DNA of 30,881 nucleotides. It comes from a virus. The stretch lies in the IMG/VR virus record IMGVR_UViG_3300030333_007226, positions 1-30,881 of that record. One strand, 5' to 3'. Shown piece after piece: positions 22,982 through 30,629 of the stretch. Made by a program: the position numbers and the translations under genes. Below the pieces are notes generated by a model. The model made no database searches. It saw only the letters and a program-made list of their open reading frames with translations, and had not been told where the DNA came from. How positions within the stretch are numbered: position 1 is the first letter of the stretch; every line of letters starts with the position of its first letter.

Positions 22982-23269
22982 TTAATCTCCCACAACTTCG
23001 GCTATTACATAGTTGTCTAATATTAAATAATAGTGCTGTCCGGCGTGTTCAATTTTCTCAATCATTGATCGATTAACTAAAATACGAGCCCCTGTTTCCA
23101 AATTCTCAAACCTACAGTCTTTCGCACTAGCATGCACGATTGCTGAACAGTATTTGCCTTCGAGTTTTGTATAATCGTCTGGCAGTAAAATAGTAGACTG
23201 TTGCTTTTTCTTTTCTCTCTCAATATATTCTGGCGTGATTAGAATATGCCTATTAAATGGCTGTAACAT
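22982..23269 (-). CDS. Divergent GroES/gp31-like co-chaperonin
   Basis: I place the start at the ATG at 23269 (MLQPFNRHILITPE), which has AAGGA before it; a longer GTG frame reaches into the reductase stop region. The 95-residue length equals GroES (97). The order matches: an N-terminal QPFNRHILI strand (GroES: RPLHDRVIV), a flexible loop with QQSTILLPDD (about 22-31) in the place of the GroES mobile loop with its hydrophobic GIVL tripeptide, a SAIVHAS strand, a GARILVNR strand (GroES: GDIVIFN) and a final YYLILDNYVIAEV (GroES: VLIMSESDILAIV). Overall identity is low, so this is a fold-level match. It would cap the phage GroEL encoded 16 kb away. Confidence 0.75.
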   Translation of the reverse strand: MLQPFNRHILITPEYIEREKKKQQSTILLPDDYTKLEGKYCSAIVHASAKDCRFENLETGARILVNRSMIEKIEHAGQHYYLILDNYVIAEVVGD

Positions 23270-23312
23270 AGTTTTTCCTTTTTTATCATACATATCGCGA
23301 TGAATTGTCATT

Positions 23313-25712
23313 TTACCCACACTTAGCGTAGCCGCAAGATTTGCACGTTAGACAACCTTCAATATAAATTAACCCATCGGCATTACACTCTGGGCAGGTC
23401 TTGTCACTTGCTCTTGAGCCATCAGTAATATAACTCTTGAGTACTCTTGCAACACATTTGGCAAAAGAGAACATATCACTGTCCCTATCCTTTTGCATTT
23501 GTTCCACGACATATTGAATATTTGCTCCGTGGCGCAGTGATAGCGAGATAAGACGAGTAAATGCTGAGTTATTTGGATTATCAAAAACTTTAACAATATC
23601 TTTGACAACAATGGTGTCGCCATTTTTGCCAACACGAAGGTCATAAACAGAATTCATTGTTTTTCGCGGGTGCTTAACAAGAATGCCTTCAGTGTGCTTT
23701 GCGGGAATCTCGATTAAGTTGGATAATCCACCCATAACTTCGTAAGGTTTGCCGTCAAGCATGCCCACTAAAATAATCCACTTTTCACCCTGAATAGTTG
23801 TGTGATGGATGTTACAGGACAGGTCAGTGGGGCGTTTTACAGCCTCATTTTCAGGGAAAGCTTCTTCGGGTTCATCAGTTTTCGTAACAAGCACCCCTGT
23901 TCGTGAGCCATCGACATAAACTGTAATTCCTTTTAGCCCAAGTTTCCATCCCAATTGATAAAGTCGTGAAACGACCGCTGGATCGGTTCCTTTTGGTAAA
24001 TTAATGGTAGAACTGATTGAGTGGTCGATGTGTTTCTGAATTGCCGCTTGAATACGAACTCGGTTTTCCCAGTCAATCGCGTCTGACTCAGTAAAAAAGT
24101 CAGGAACCTCTTTGGTGTCATGCGCTTCGAGATATTCACGAATGTTGTGGTGGAAAACCTCGTATTCAACCCAGCGGTCGCCTAAATCATCAACAAAATC
24201 TGCCTTGATATCGGCGTCATTGTGAGATAGTTTGCGGCGGCGTGTATAAGAGTTGCGGAAAACTGGCTCGATGCCCGAAGATGTCTGTGACATAATGGAG
24301 ACTGAACCCGTGGGCGCATTTGTTAAAATAGAAATATTTCTTCTACCAAACTCAGCAATAAGATCACGTAACTTCTTGGGGAGCGATTTGATATATGCGT
24401 TGTCTTTTTCTTTTTCCCAGTTAAAGACAGCAAAAGCACCGCGTTCTTGGGCGAGGTTTACAGATTCGGTATAAGCAGAAACTTTCAGTGTTTTATAAAT
24501 TTTATCAATGACCTCGATACCCTCTTCGGAGTCATATGCAAGCGAAAGACAAGCGAGGGCGTCTGCCAAGCCATGAGTCCCAAGTCCAGTGCGACGACCA
24601 TTAACGCAAGCAGTCTTCAAATTCTCCCAGAGTTCCTTTTCATCATCTGTATCACATGCCTTAATGATACTGTCGAGTTTTTCAATTTCAAGTTCTACAA
24701 GATCATCAGAAAGACGCATAGCATATGCTGCAACCTTAGAAAAATGCTTGTAATCAAAAGACGCACTTTCTGTAAACGGGTTTTTAACAAAGTTTTTAAG
24801 ATTGACAGAAATAAGGCGACAAGAGTCGTAAGCAGAGAGCGGAATCTCTCCACATGGATTAGTGCAAATGGTTTTAAATCCATCATCAGCGTAGGATTCG
24901 GCAGGAAGATATTTTTCAATGTTACCCCACATCAGCAATCCTGGCTCTGCCGTCTTGGTAGCCGATTCTACGATTTGCTGCCAGAGAGCGGCGGCGTCAA
25001 CTTCTCTCGTGTATTTTGGGTTTTCTGCGTCAACAGGAAACCGAAGAGTAAATGTTCCATTGCTTTCTACTGCCTCCATAAAATCATCACTTATTTTCAC
25101 AGACACATTTGCGCCCGTGACTTTCGTGAGATCATGTTTCATTGTGACAAATTTTTCGATATCAGGATGACGCACATCCATTGAGATCATCAGTGCCCCT
25201 CGGCGTCCGTTTTGCCCAATCATACGACAAACGTATGAATATAAATCAGCAAAAGACCAAGCACCTGTGGTGGTGCCTGCGGAGTTATTAACGGGAGTGC
25301 CTTCGGGGCGTAATTGGCTAATATCAAGTCCTACGCCACAACGTCTTTTAAATAGATTAGCGAGAGATTTACTTGAATCTATAATTGAAGAAATATTATC
25401 CTCTGGTGAGGCAACAACAACGCAGTTAGAAAGGGATACGTTGACATGATTATTTCCAATACCCATCATGGGCGAACCCTGGGGCACAATATAATTAAAA
25501 TTCTTAATTAAGTCATAAATCTGCTCTTGTGACAGCGCATTCTCACCACCAAATTTGCGTTCCATGCGAGCGAACTCAGATGCAATGCGATTATGCATAT
25601 CATCTGGTGTTTCTTCTAAAATTTTACCGCTTTTATCTTTTAAAGCGTATTTTGTTAACCACACGTTGGCGGCTAATTCATCCCCCTCAAAATACTCTTC
25701 TAATTTTCCCAA
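23313..25712 (-). CDS. nrdJ: Adenosylcobalamin-dependent (class II) ribonucleotide reductase
   Basis: The 799-residue enzyme reduces ribonucleotides to deoxyribonucleotides without oxygen, using coenzyme B12. Motifs: SLSNCVVV (the first active-site Cys), RRCGVGLDIS, NPCGEIPLSAYDSC (radical-site loop with the second Cys region) and NAPTGSVSIM. The C-terminal end has CPECNADG and CLTCKSCGYAKC, a zinc-ribbon-like tail with redox cysteines typical of this class. The start is TTG at 25712 with GGGAG six bases before it, just after the helicase stop. B12-type reductases are common in marine phages. With dUTPase it supplies building blocks for phage DNA; no thioredoxin gene is in the window. Confidence 0.96.
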   Translation of the reverse strand: MGKLEEYFEGDELAANVWLTKYALKDKSGKILEETPDDMHNRIASEFARMERKFGGENALSQEQIYDLIKNFNYIVPQGSPMMGIGNNHVNVSLSNCVVVASPEDNISSIIDSSKSLANLFKRRCGVGLDISQLRPEGTPVNNSAGTTTGAWSFADLYSYVCRMIGQNGRRGALMISMDVRHPDIEKFVTMKHDLTKVTGANVSVKISDDFMEAVESNGTFTLRFPVDAENPKYTREVDAAALWQQIVESATKTAEPGLLMWGNIEKYLPAESYADDGFKTICTNPCGEIPLSAYDSCRLISVNLKNFVKNPFTESASFDYKHFSKVAAYAMRLSDDLVELEIEKLDSIIKACDTDDEKELWENLKTACVNGRRTGLGTHGLADALACLSLAYDSEEGIEVIDKIYKTLKVSAYTESVNLAQERGAFAVFNWEKEKDNAYIKSLPKKLRDLIAEFGRRNISILTNAPTGSVSIMSQTSSGIEPVFRNSYTRRRKLSHNDADIKADFVDDLGDRWVEYEVFHHNIREYLEAHDTKEVPDFFTESDAIDWENRVRIQAAIQKHIDHSISSTINLPKGTDPAVVSRLYQLGWKLGLKGITVYVDGSRTGVLVTKTDEPEEAFPENEAVKRPTDLSCNIHHTTIQGEKWIILVGMLDGKPYEVMGGLSNLIEIPAKHTEGILVKHPRKTMNSVYDLRVGKNGDTIVVKDIVKVFDNPNNSAFTRLISLSLRHGANIQYVVEQMQKDRDSDMFSFAKCVARVLKSYITDGSRASDKTCPECNADGLIYIEGCLTCKSCGYAKCG

Positions 25713-25714
25713 CT

Positions 25715-27079
25715 TTAACTCCCGTCTTTAAATCTTTTATATTTTTCTTTTAGTTTTTCAGATTGCTGCTTGGCAGCGTTAACCTGAATTTCACCAATCG
25801 TTTCACCTGTTGATGGCAATATATCAATTTTTACCCTGCTTAGATCCATTTTGGCTGGATATACAAGCCCATCAGGACCAAATCGATTTTTAGCAACAAA
25901 CATTCGACCTGTGTTGTTGTTCTTGTCATCAATTGTTCTGGATACCGAACAAATAAAATCAGCAACAAAACATTTGCTATATGCCTCTGAAATTGCCTCT
26001 AAGGTTACAACCTCGGCATTCAAACCTGAGCGGTTTGTTTGAGAAGCGGTCCAGACTGGACATTTTGTTTCTTGAGCGATTGCTCGTAATTCTTCATAAA
26101 TAGATTCCAAGTCGTGCCTCTTCTCTCTCGTAACAGTAACAGGTTTTAATAAGTCTCCATAGTCTACCAGAATCATGTCAACTTTTATATCTCTTTGTTT
26201 AAGTTTTTCGAGATGGTTTTTGATTGTTTGGGTCGAAGCAGACTTTGTGGGATATTCCTTAATAATTAGACGACCAGTTACTTCCTGCACCTTTTCATAA
26301 ATCATTTCTTTAAAAGAGTGCATTTCAGACAAAGAAACTCCAGTAATACAGCTATCATATCTTATGCCGATACTAGTATCTTGGAGTTCCAATGTGTAGT
26401 GTACAACCGTCTTGCCTTGTAAAAGCGCCTGGGCTCCAAGGTGAACAAGAACCATTGACTTTCCCGCTCCAGTTGGTGCAATGACGACTCCAAGCTCTCC
26501 ATTTCCAATCCCGCCTCGGCACAGTTTATCAACTTCATCCCAACCCGTGGTGATCGGATCTCTTGCTTTTATTTCAAATCTTTTCTCAAAGTCTGCAACA
26601 TAATCATAACCAAAGTCTGAATTATTGCCAAGTTTTAAGGCGTCATTAATAACTTTTGAGATCTCATCATAAGAAGAGTTTTTCAATAACCCAACAGATT
26701 TGATCATTGCCGATTTCAGGACTTGTTTTCGACAAAAGTCGAGAGAGGTGTTTTTTATAAACTCTTCATCTTTAACTTCAGCGTTATAAATGCGAGAAAA
26801 GTAGTCTCGTGTCTGTTTCTTAATCGCATCCGTTTCATCATCTAACTCAGTTCGAAGAATTGTTAATAAAATCTTCGTGGATGGATGAACACTATATTTT
26901 TCTTTATAAGCAAATATCCGATCTACAAAAACTTGTAAATACTTAAGTTCAAAGTATTCAGTTTCTAACACTTCTTGGATTTGATCCGAAAAAGCACGAT
27001 CTTGTAAGATAAGAGCGGCAAGCCCTTCTTGGAACGACTTGCCATATTTGCTAAAGCTGACTTGCTCTTGCGACTTCAA
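25715..27079 (-). CDS. DnaB/gp41-type replicative helicase
   Basis: The 454-residue protein has an N-terminal helical domain (about 15-150) and a RecA-like motor: VVIAPTGAGKS (Walker A, 198-208), YTLELQDTSIGIRYDS (H1a-like), MILVDYGDLLKP (Walker B, about 304-315), TASQTNRSGL (sensor) and VAKNRFGPDGL with the arginine finger region. It unwinds DNA 5' to 3' ahead of the polymerase. It starts with TTG (27079) and AGGTG; no ATG is near. A near-perfect promoter stands directly upstream. No separate primase is seen in the window. Length and layout fit T4 gp41 and other phage DnaB relatives. Confidence 0.94.
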   Translation of the reverse strand: MKSQEQVSFSKYGKSFQEGLAALILQDRAFSDQIQEVLETEYFELKYLQVFVDRIFAYKEKYSVHPSTKILLTILRTELDDETDAIKKQTRDYFSRIYNAEVKDEEFIKNTSLDFCRKQVLKSAMIKSVGLLKNSSYDEISKVINDALKLGNNSDFGYDYVADFEKRFEIKARDPITTGWDEVDKLCRGGIGNGELGVVIAPTGAGKSMVLVHLGAQALLQGKTVVHYTLELQDTSIGIRYDSCITGVSLSEMHSFKEMIYEKVQEVTGRLIIKEYPTKSASTQTIKNHLEKLKQRDIKVDMILVDYGDLLKPVTVTREKRHDLESIYEELRAIAQETKCPVWTASQTNRSGLNAEVVTLEAISEAYSKCFVADFICSVSRTIDDKNNNTGRMFVAKNRFGPDGLVYPAKMDLSRVKIDILPSTGETIGEIQVNAAKQQSEKLKEKYKRFKDGS

Positions 27080-27108
27080 ATTTCACCTAACTATTAATTT
27101 ACATATGT

Positions 27109-27137
27109 ATTATAACAGGTTTTTGAAGTCCTGTCAA
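27109..27137 (-). promoter_or_regulatory. Sigma-70-type promoter for the helicase-nrdJ-groES unit
   Basis: Minus strand: TTGACA (27137-27132), 17 bases, TATAAT (27114-27109), a perfect consensus in both boxes and spacing. It lies between the nucleotidyltransferase stop at 27147 and the helicase start. Confidence 0.92.
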
Positions 27138-27146
27138 AAAAATTTA

Positions 27147-27995
27147 TTAACCAAGTCGTCTTTCTTTCAGAGAGAGCATTTTATCATATGCTGCTCGTTT
27201 CGCATCTGAGAGTTTTCCGAGATAATCATTTCGTCTCAAAACCTTAAAAGCAAGGTTTTCCACAGAATAGGCACCAATCGTCTCCAATCCTGTTTTTCTC
27301 ATTTTGCGAATTTTGGCTTTTAATTTATCTGCGTATTTTTCTGCCTCTTGGTATTTTCCATCATCGATAAGAGGTTGGAGGCGGTCAATTTGATCCATAA
27401 GTCCGGCTGCTTTCTTTTTTACATTGTCTTTGTCGTAATCTTGCTTGTCGAGGACTGGCTTTTTAATCCACTCGTTGTTAAGTACTGAATAAAGCCCTTG
27501 TGCTTCATGGGGATCATTAACATCTTGAACATATATTTCTACTTCATATCCCTTAATAGTAATGTCGTGAAGACGGTTCCAAATTGATTTCATTGCATTA
27601 AAATATTCTCTAACCAAGTCCGTCTTATCATCAACATCAGAAAAATCCACAAGAATATGAAGATCCACGTCGGAAAATTTAGAATAATTGTGCGCTGCCA
27701 GGGATCCCGTAAAAGTAATATCTTCATATTCAGCGTCTCCGACCTCCAACGAATTCCAAAAATCATTTGCGATAACGAGCAGTTTTTCGCGGATTTCGGG
27801 ATCTAATTTATCATCTGTTTGGTTCCAAAAATCTTGATCTAATTTATCGTGAAACTCAAAACTTGACAAATCTATCGAATCTGGATCGTTTTGTTCTGAT
27901 AAGAATTTTTTAAAGTTTATAACAAGTGTCTCGGAGTTGGGATTGAATGCTTCATGTTCTCCGAATGTTCTCGCCCAATGTTTAAATATTCGCAT
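27147..27995 (-). CDS. Nucleotidyltransferase-fold protein (Pol beta superfamily)
   Basis: The start is the ATG at 27995 (MRIFKHWART), because a longer frame to 28049 reads into the exonuclease gene. The 282-residue protein has ITFTGSLAAHN and then FSDVDLHI (93-113), the G-S and D-x-D of the polymerase beta nucleotidyltransferase superfamily (D109, D111), with YEVEIYVQD (about 152-160) as the likely third acid. Such proteins transfer a nucleotide to RNA, protein or a small molecule; the substrate is unknown. The C-terminal part is helical and basic. A late-type promoter lies four bases before the ATG and no Shine-Dalgarno is visible. Confidence 0.8.
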   Translation of the reverse strand: MRIFKHWARTFGEHEAFNPNSETLVINFKKFLSEQNDPDSIDLSSFEFHDKLDQDFWNQTDDKLDPEIREKLLVIANDFWNSLEVGDAEYEDITFTGSLAAHNYSKFSDVDLHILVDFSDVDDKTDLVREYFNAMKSIWNRLHDITIKGYEVEIYVQDVNDPHEAQGLYSVLNNEWIKKPVLDKQDYDKDNVKKKAAGLMDQIDRLQPLIDDGKYQEAEKYADKLKAKIRKMRKTGLETIGAYSVENLAFKVLRRNDYLGKLSDAKRAAYDKMLSLKERRLG

Positions 27996-27998
27996 ACA

Positions 27999-28014
27999 AT
28001 AAATAGTTTTATTT
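27999..28014 (-). promoter_or_regulatory. T4-late-type promoter before the nucleotidyltransferase gene
   Basis: Minus strand AAATAAAACTATTTAT; shares CTATTTAT with the other three late-type sites. It overlaps the end of the exonuclease gene and ends four bases before the ATG, so transcripts from it would be almost leaderless. Confidence 0.5.
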
Positions 28015-28971
28015 TTTCCAATCTGCGACAATCTTGTGCATAGAGGCATACAAATCTACAAAATTGACAACACCAAAGCCATCTTCTATCATCATTGCTT
28101 TGGCATTGGTTTTAGCAAACTCTGGCTCGAAATTATCAAGGGCATAATTTATTTTCTGTCTGCCCTGAATACTGATTGATGGCGTGTAAAGTTGCATCAG
28201 GCGATAGTTTTGTGTCACTATCTCTTTGCCTTCCAAAACACTCGTATACGCCTTGACTTTGCCTTGATTTTCTGCACAGTGTTCCATCAGAGTGTCGATA
28301 TCGTGAAAAACATCTTCTGCTAAAAAGGGAAAGCGCTTAGAGATTGTCGGAAGCCCCACCCCACCAACACCAGGCAAATTATCTGACTTATCACCAGCAA
28401 TAGCGCGAGCGAGGGCAAAATTCTTTGGATGAATGCCAAACTGCTCTACTAAGTTTTTTTGATTTATAATCTGTTTTTGAATTGGACGGAAAACAATAGT
28501 TTCACCATCACACAACTGGAAAAAGTCCTTATCCGAAGATACGATAACTTTTTGCCACCCTGAATAGTTGGAGTGCTGAACTACTACACTAATGATATCG
28601 TCGGCTTCAACAGCAGGAAGCATCAATTGAATAATCGGCAGTTCGTTAAGATATTCTACAAGGCGCGTCTGCTGCCAAATCTTGTTGGCAACTTCTTCAT
28701 TTTCTGAAAGATTGCGGATATCGCGGTTGAGGCGAATTGGTTTTCTACCCTCTTTATATCCCTTGTTTTTTGTCTTGCGTCTTTGAGAGCCACCTTCCCC
28801 GTCCCAACAAATTACAACCTGATCAGGTTTTGTTTCTCGAATGAGTTTTTGAAGCGATTGGAGAAAACCCTTAAGTCCTCCGATGGGTTGCCCATTGGTA
28901 GATAGACTTGGATTAACAATATAGTTTCTGAACAAAAGATTCAGAGCATCAACAACTAATAGTCTTTTCAT
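28009..28971 (-). CDS. 5'-3' exonuclease / flap endonuclease
   Basis: The 320-residue protein belongs to the 5' nuclease family (T4 RNase H, T5 exonuclease, Pol I N-terminal domain), which removes RNA primers and flaps. Metal-binding acids are visible in VVDALNLLFRNY (6-17), CWDGEGGSQRRK (55-66), PAVEADDII, VIVSSDKDFFQL and the AGDKSDNLPGVGGVG helix-hairpin-helix. No polymerase domain follows, so it would process lagging-strand ends made by the phage DnaE. It is the first gene after a promoter that overlaps the previous terminator. Confidence 0.94.
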   Translation of the reverse strand: MKRLLVVDALNLLFRNYIVNPSLSTNGQPIGGLKGFLQSLQKLIRETKPDQVVICWDGEGGSQRRKTKNKGYKEGRKPIRLNRDIRNLSENEEVANKIWQQTRLVEYLNELPIIQLMLPAVEADDIISVVVQHSNYSGWQKVIVSSDKDFFQLCDGETIVFRPIQKQIINQKNLVEQFGIHPKNFALARAIAGDKSDNLPGVGGVGLPTISKRFPFLAEDVFHDIDTLMEHCAENQGKVKAYTSVLEGKEIVTQNYRLMQLYTPSISIQGRQKINYALDNFEPEFAKTNAKAMMIEDGFGVVNFVDLYASMHKIVADWKK

Positions 28972-29001
28972 TATTTCACCGTACTGTGGTGTCCATAAAA
29001 A

Positions 29002-29043
29002 ACACCTCTACATTAGAAATATAGCATATCCAAGTAGAGGTGT
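29002..29043 (-). terminator. Terminator-like hairpin after the lipoprotein gene
   Basis: On the minus strand a perfect 10-bp inverted repeat, ACACCTCTAC and GTAGAGGTGT, is separated by 22 bases and followed by a T run. It follows the stop at 29054 by about ten bases. The loop contains the -10 box of the exonuclease promoter. Confidence 0.7.
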
Positions 29044-29046
29044 CAA
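29018..29046 (-). promoter_or_regulatory. Sigma-70-type promoter for the exonuclease unit
   Basis: Minus strand: TTGACA (29046-29041), 17 bases, TATATT (29023-29018). The -35 overlaps the first arm of the terminator hairpin and the -10 lies in its loop. Confidence 0.85.
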
Positions 29047-29053
29047 GTATTTT

Positions 29054-29395
29054 TTAATGGCGGTGTCTATGCGGGTGTCGGTGTCGGTGGTGATGTCTGT
29101 TCCCGCGATGATAGCGGTAGGCACGATCTGGCCTGACAGGTCTTCTTCGACCCTCTACCCACCGAATGTGAGTGCGAGGATATCGATTCAATTTATATCG
29201 CTGAACACGATCAACATACCAATGTCCTCGAACCCAAACTCCATTGGCACGATAATATCCCGGGGACCAAACCCAAGCCTTTACAAGATATGGCTTTTGA
29301 GCGTGGCTATGAGAATGTGGGGCTGGTGTGTGAGCATGTGCTACGCAACCCGACAAGAAAACACCAAATAGTGCTGTTGTAATAAGCTTTTTCAT
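29054..29395 (-). CDS. His-rich lipoprotein with WxxGxW-type repeats
   Basis: The 113-residue protein has a lipoprotein signal, MKKLITTALFGVFLSGC, with Cys17 as the lipid-attachment residue. The mature part has a VWSPGYYRANGVWVRGHWYV segment (about 42-61) like the WxxGxW repeat proteins of proteobacteria, an Arg-rich middle and a C-terminus of alternating His and Arg (about 98-113) plus an earlier HSHSHA run. It should sit in a membrane facing the periplasm, where the histidines could bind metal. Phage lipoproteins often block superinfection or entry; this is inference. It sits between recA and the exonuclease and may be a gained host-type gene. AGGAG precedes the ATG. Confidence 0.85.
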   Translation of the reverse strand: MKKLITTALFGVFLSGCVAHAHTPAPHSHSHAQKPYLVKAWVWSPGYYRANGVWVRGHWYVDRVQRYKLNRYPRTHIRWVEGRRRPVRPDRAYRYHRGNRHHHRHRHPHRHRH

Positions 29396-29411
29396 TTTAA
29401 CTCCTATCGCT

Positions 29412-29438
29412 TAATTATACTTTTTAGACGTATAATTA
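29412..29438 (-). other. AT-rich inverted repeat between recA and the lipoprotein gene
   Basis: A perfect 9-bp inverted repeat (TAATTATAC and GTATAATTA) with a nine-base loop, in the 50-base gap. One arm contains TATAAT but no -35 box is found at the right distance. It may be a weak terminator, a processing hairpin or a regulator site. Confidence 0.4.
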
Positions 29439-29445
29439 GTTTGTA

Positions 29446-30567
29446 TTATTCATCTTCCTCATAAAAATCTGAAGCGTTTCCTTCTCGATTGTCAAACTTA
29501 TAAATAACCTCTTCGTCCATAATTTCATACACTCGCTTACGAAAGTCATCTTCCTGCAAGCGCTCAGTCCATTTGGTAGCTTGAAACTTTGGACCCAAGG
29601 CTTCTCCAGAGGAATCAAGAAGCGTGTACCAAGCACCAGTGCGAACTAGATTAGGAGAGCCTGCGATGGCATCAAACAAACTTTCGTCATCCTGAATGCC
29701 GATTTCATCTCCCCATAGAATACGGAAATTACACTGTCGCCCTTGGGTTCCAAAGCGAGATTTCTCCAACTTTACCTTAACCTCCGATCCGATACGAAAG
29801 CCCTTGTCATCAGTGACAAAGGATGCCTTGGCTTTTCGCCCTGTCAACCAGATGCGAAGTGAGTATGCATAAATCATAGCCTTTCCGCCTGGTGTCACAT
29901 AAGGAGTTGTCATAGCCTCAGAGGGTGAGCGGGTAATGTTTGATTTTAACTGGTTTAGAACCAAGAATGTTGATTGAGAATTTGCAATTGGAACTGTCAA
30001 CTTAGACATACCCTTTGCAAGAATACGAGCCTTTACAGCCATGGAGGACTGAGGGTTGAAATCGCCCTCGATGTCCGAAATGGCAGGGGTGAGTGCAAGT
30101 GAGTCCCAAATAAACAACATGCGATTGTCATTGTTCGCGAGAAGATCTTCAATAGTCTCCAACACAAACTCAACAGAGGCTGCCTGGACATAAAGAAGGC
30201 TGCTTAGGTCACATCCTGCTTTCTCAAGAAAGCCAGGATCGATTGCCGACTCTGAATCAAAATAAATAACGTCAATTCCCATCTTTTGGGCATTTGCAGC
30301 AACCTGTGCTGCCATGTAAGATTTACCAGTCGCTTCCAGACCTGCAATTTCCACAATTTTACCAACAGGGATGCCAGAAAGTTTACCACGGCATATAATT
30401 GAGTCCAGCCAGCGTGAGCCAGTTGGAATCCAGTCTTTAACCTGTGTTGGGTTTTCGCTGGTTAAGTCATGAGCAACATCCAAACCTGCGCGTTTATTAA
30501 TAAGGGCACGCATATCGGACAAACTAAGTTTACCAGCCTTTGTGCCTTTTGTTTTAGCCATTCGCAT
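29446..30567 (-). CDS. RecA/UvsX-type recombinase
   Basis: The 373-residue protein is a RecA-family strand-exchange ATPase. It has an N-terminal helical region, the Walker A EIAGLEATGKS (73-83), YFDSESAID (catalytic Glu on the second strand), MLFIWDSLALTP (Walker B) and LVLNQLKSNI (the sensor strand), followed by the VTPGGKAMIYAYSLRIWL loop-strand. Size and the acidic C-terminus (last 14 residues) fit phage UvsX/RecA proteins. It would load on single-stranded DNA for recombination-driven replication and repair. The first ATG (30567) has GGAG five bases before it; a second ATG lies two codons on. Confidence 0.95.
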   Translation of the reverse strand: MRMAKTKGTKAGKLSLSDMRALINKRAGLDVAHDLTSENPTQVKDWIPTGSRWLDSIICRGKLSGIPVGKIVEIAGLEATGKSYMAAQVAANAQKMGIDVIYFDSESAIDPGFLEKAGCDLSSLLYVQAASVEFVLETIEDLLANNDNRMLFIWDSLALTPAISDIEGDFNPQSSMAVKARILAKGMSKLTVPIANSQSTFLVLNQLKSNITRSPSEAMTTPYVTPGGKAMIYAYSLRIWLTGRKAKASFVTDDKGFRIGSEVKVKLEKSRFGTQGRQCNFRILWGDEIGIQDDESLFDAIAGSPNLVRTGAWYTLLDSSGEALGPKFQATKWTERLQEDDFRKRVYEIMDEEVIYKFDNREGNASDFYEEDE

Positions 30568-30589
30568 TTATTCTCCAAAATAAGGGTGT

Positions 30590-30614
30590 GAGGCACCTGA
30601 TTACCCTGTGCCTC
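30590..30614 (-). other. Intercistronic hairpin between the right-edge gene and recA
   Basis: Perfect 7-bp inverted repeat GAGGCAC and GTGCCTC with an 11-base loop. There is no T run after it on the minus strand, so it is probably not a terminator; it may stabilise or process the message. Confidence 0.45.
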
Positions 30615-30629
30615 CCTGTGGGTGCGGGA

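Noticed and set aside
24447-25184. Long plus-strand frame of 245 codons opposite nrdJ
   Set aside because: It mirrors the reductase coding region, has no ribosome-binding site and no recognisable protein character.
26080-26110. ATAAATAG inside the helicase gene as a late-type site
   Set aside because: It lacks the T run that gives the TAAA octamer and is not upstream of a start, so probably chance.
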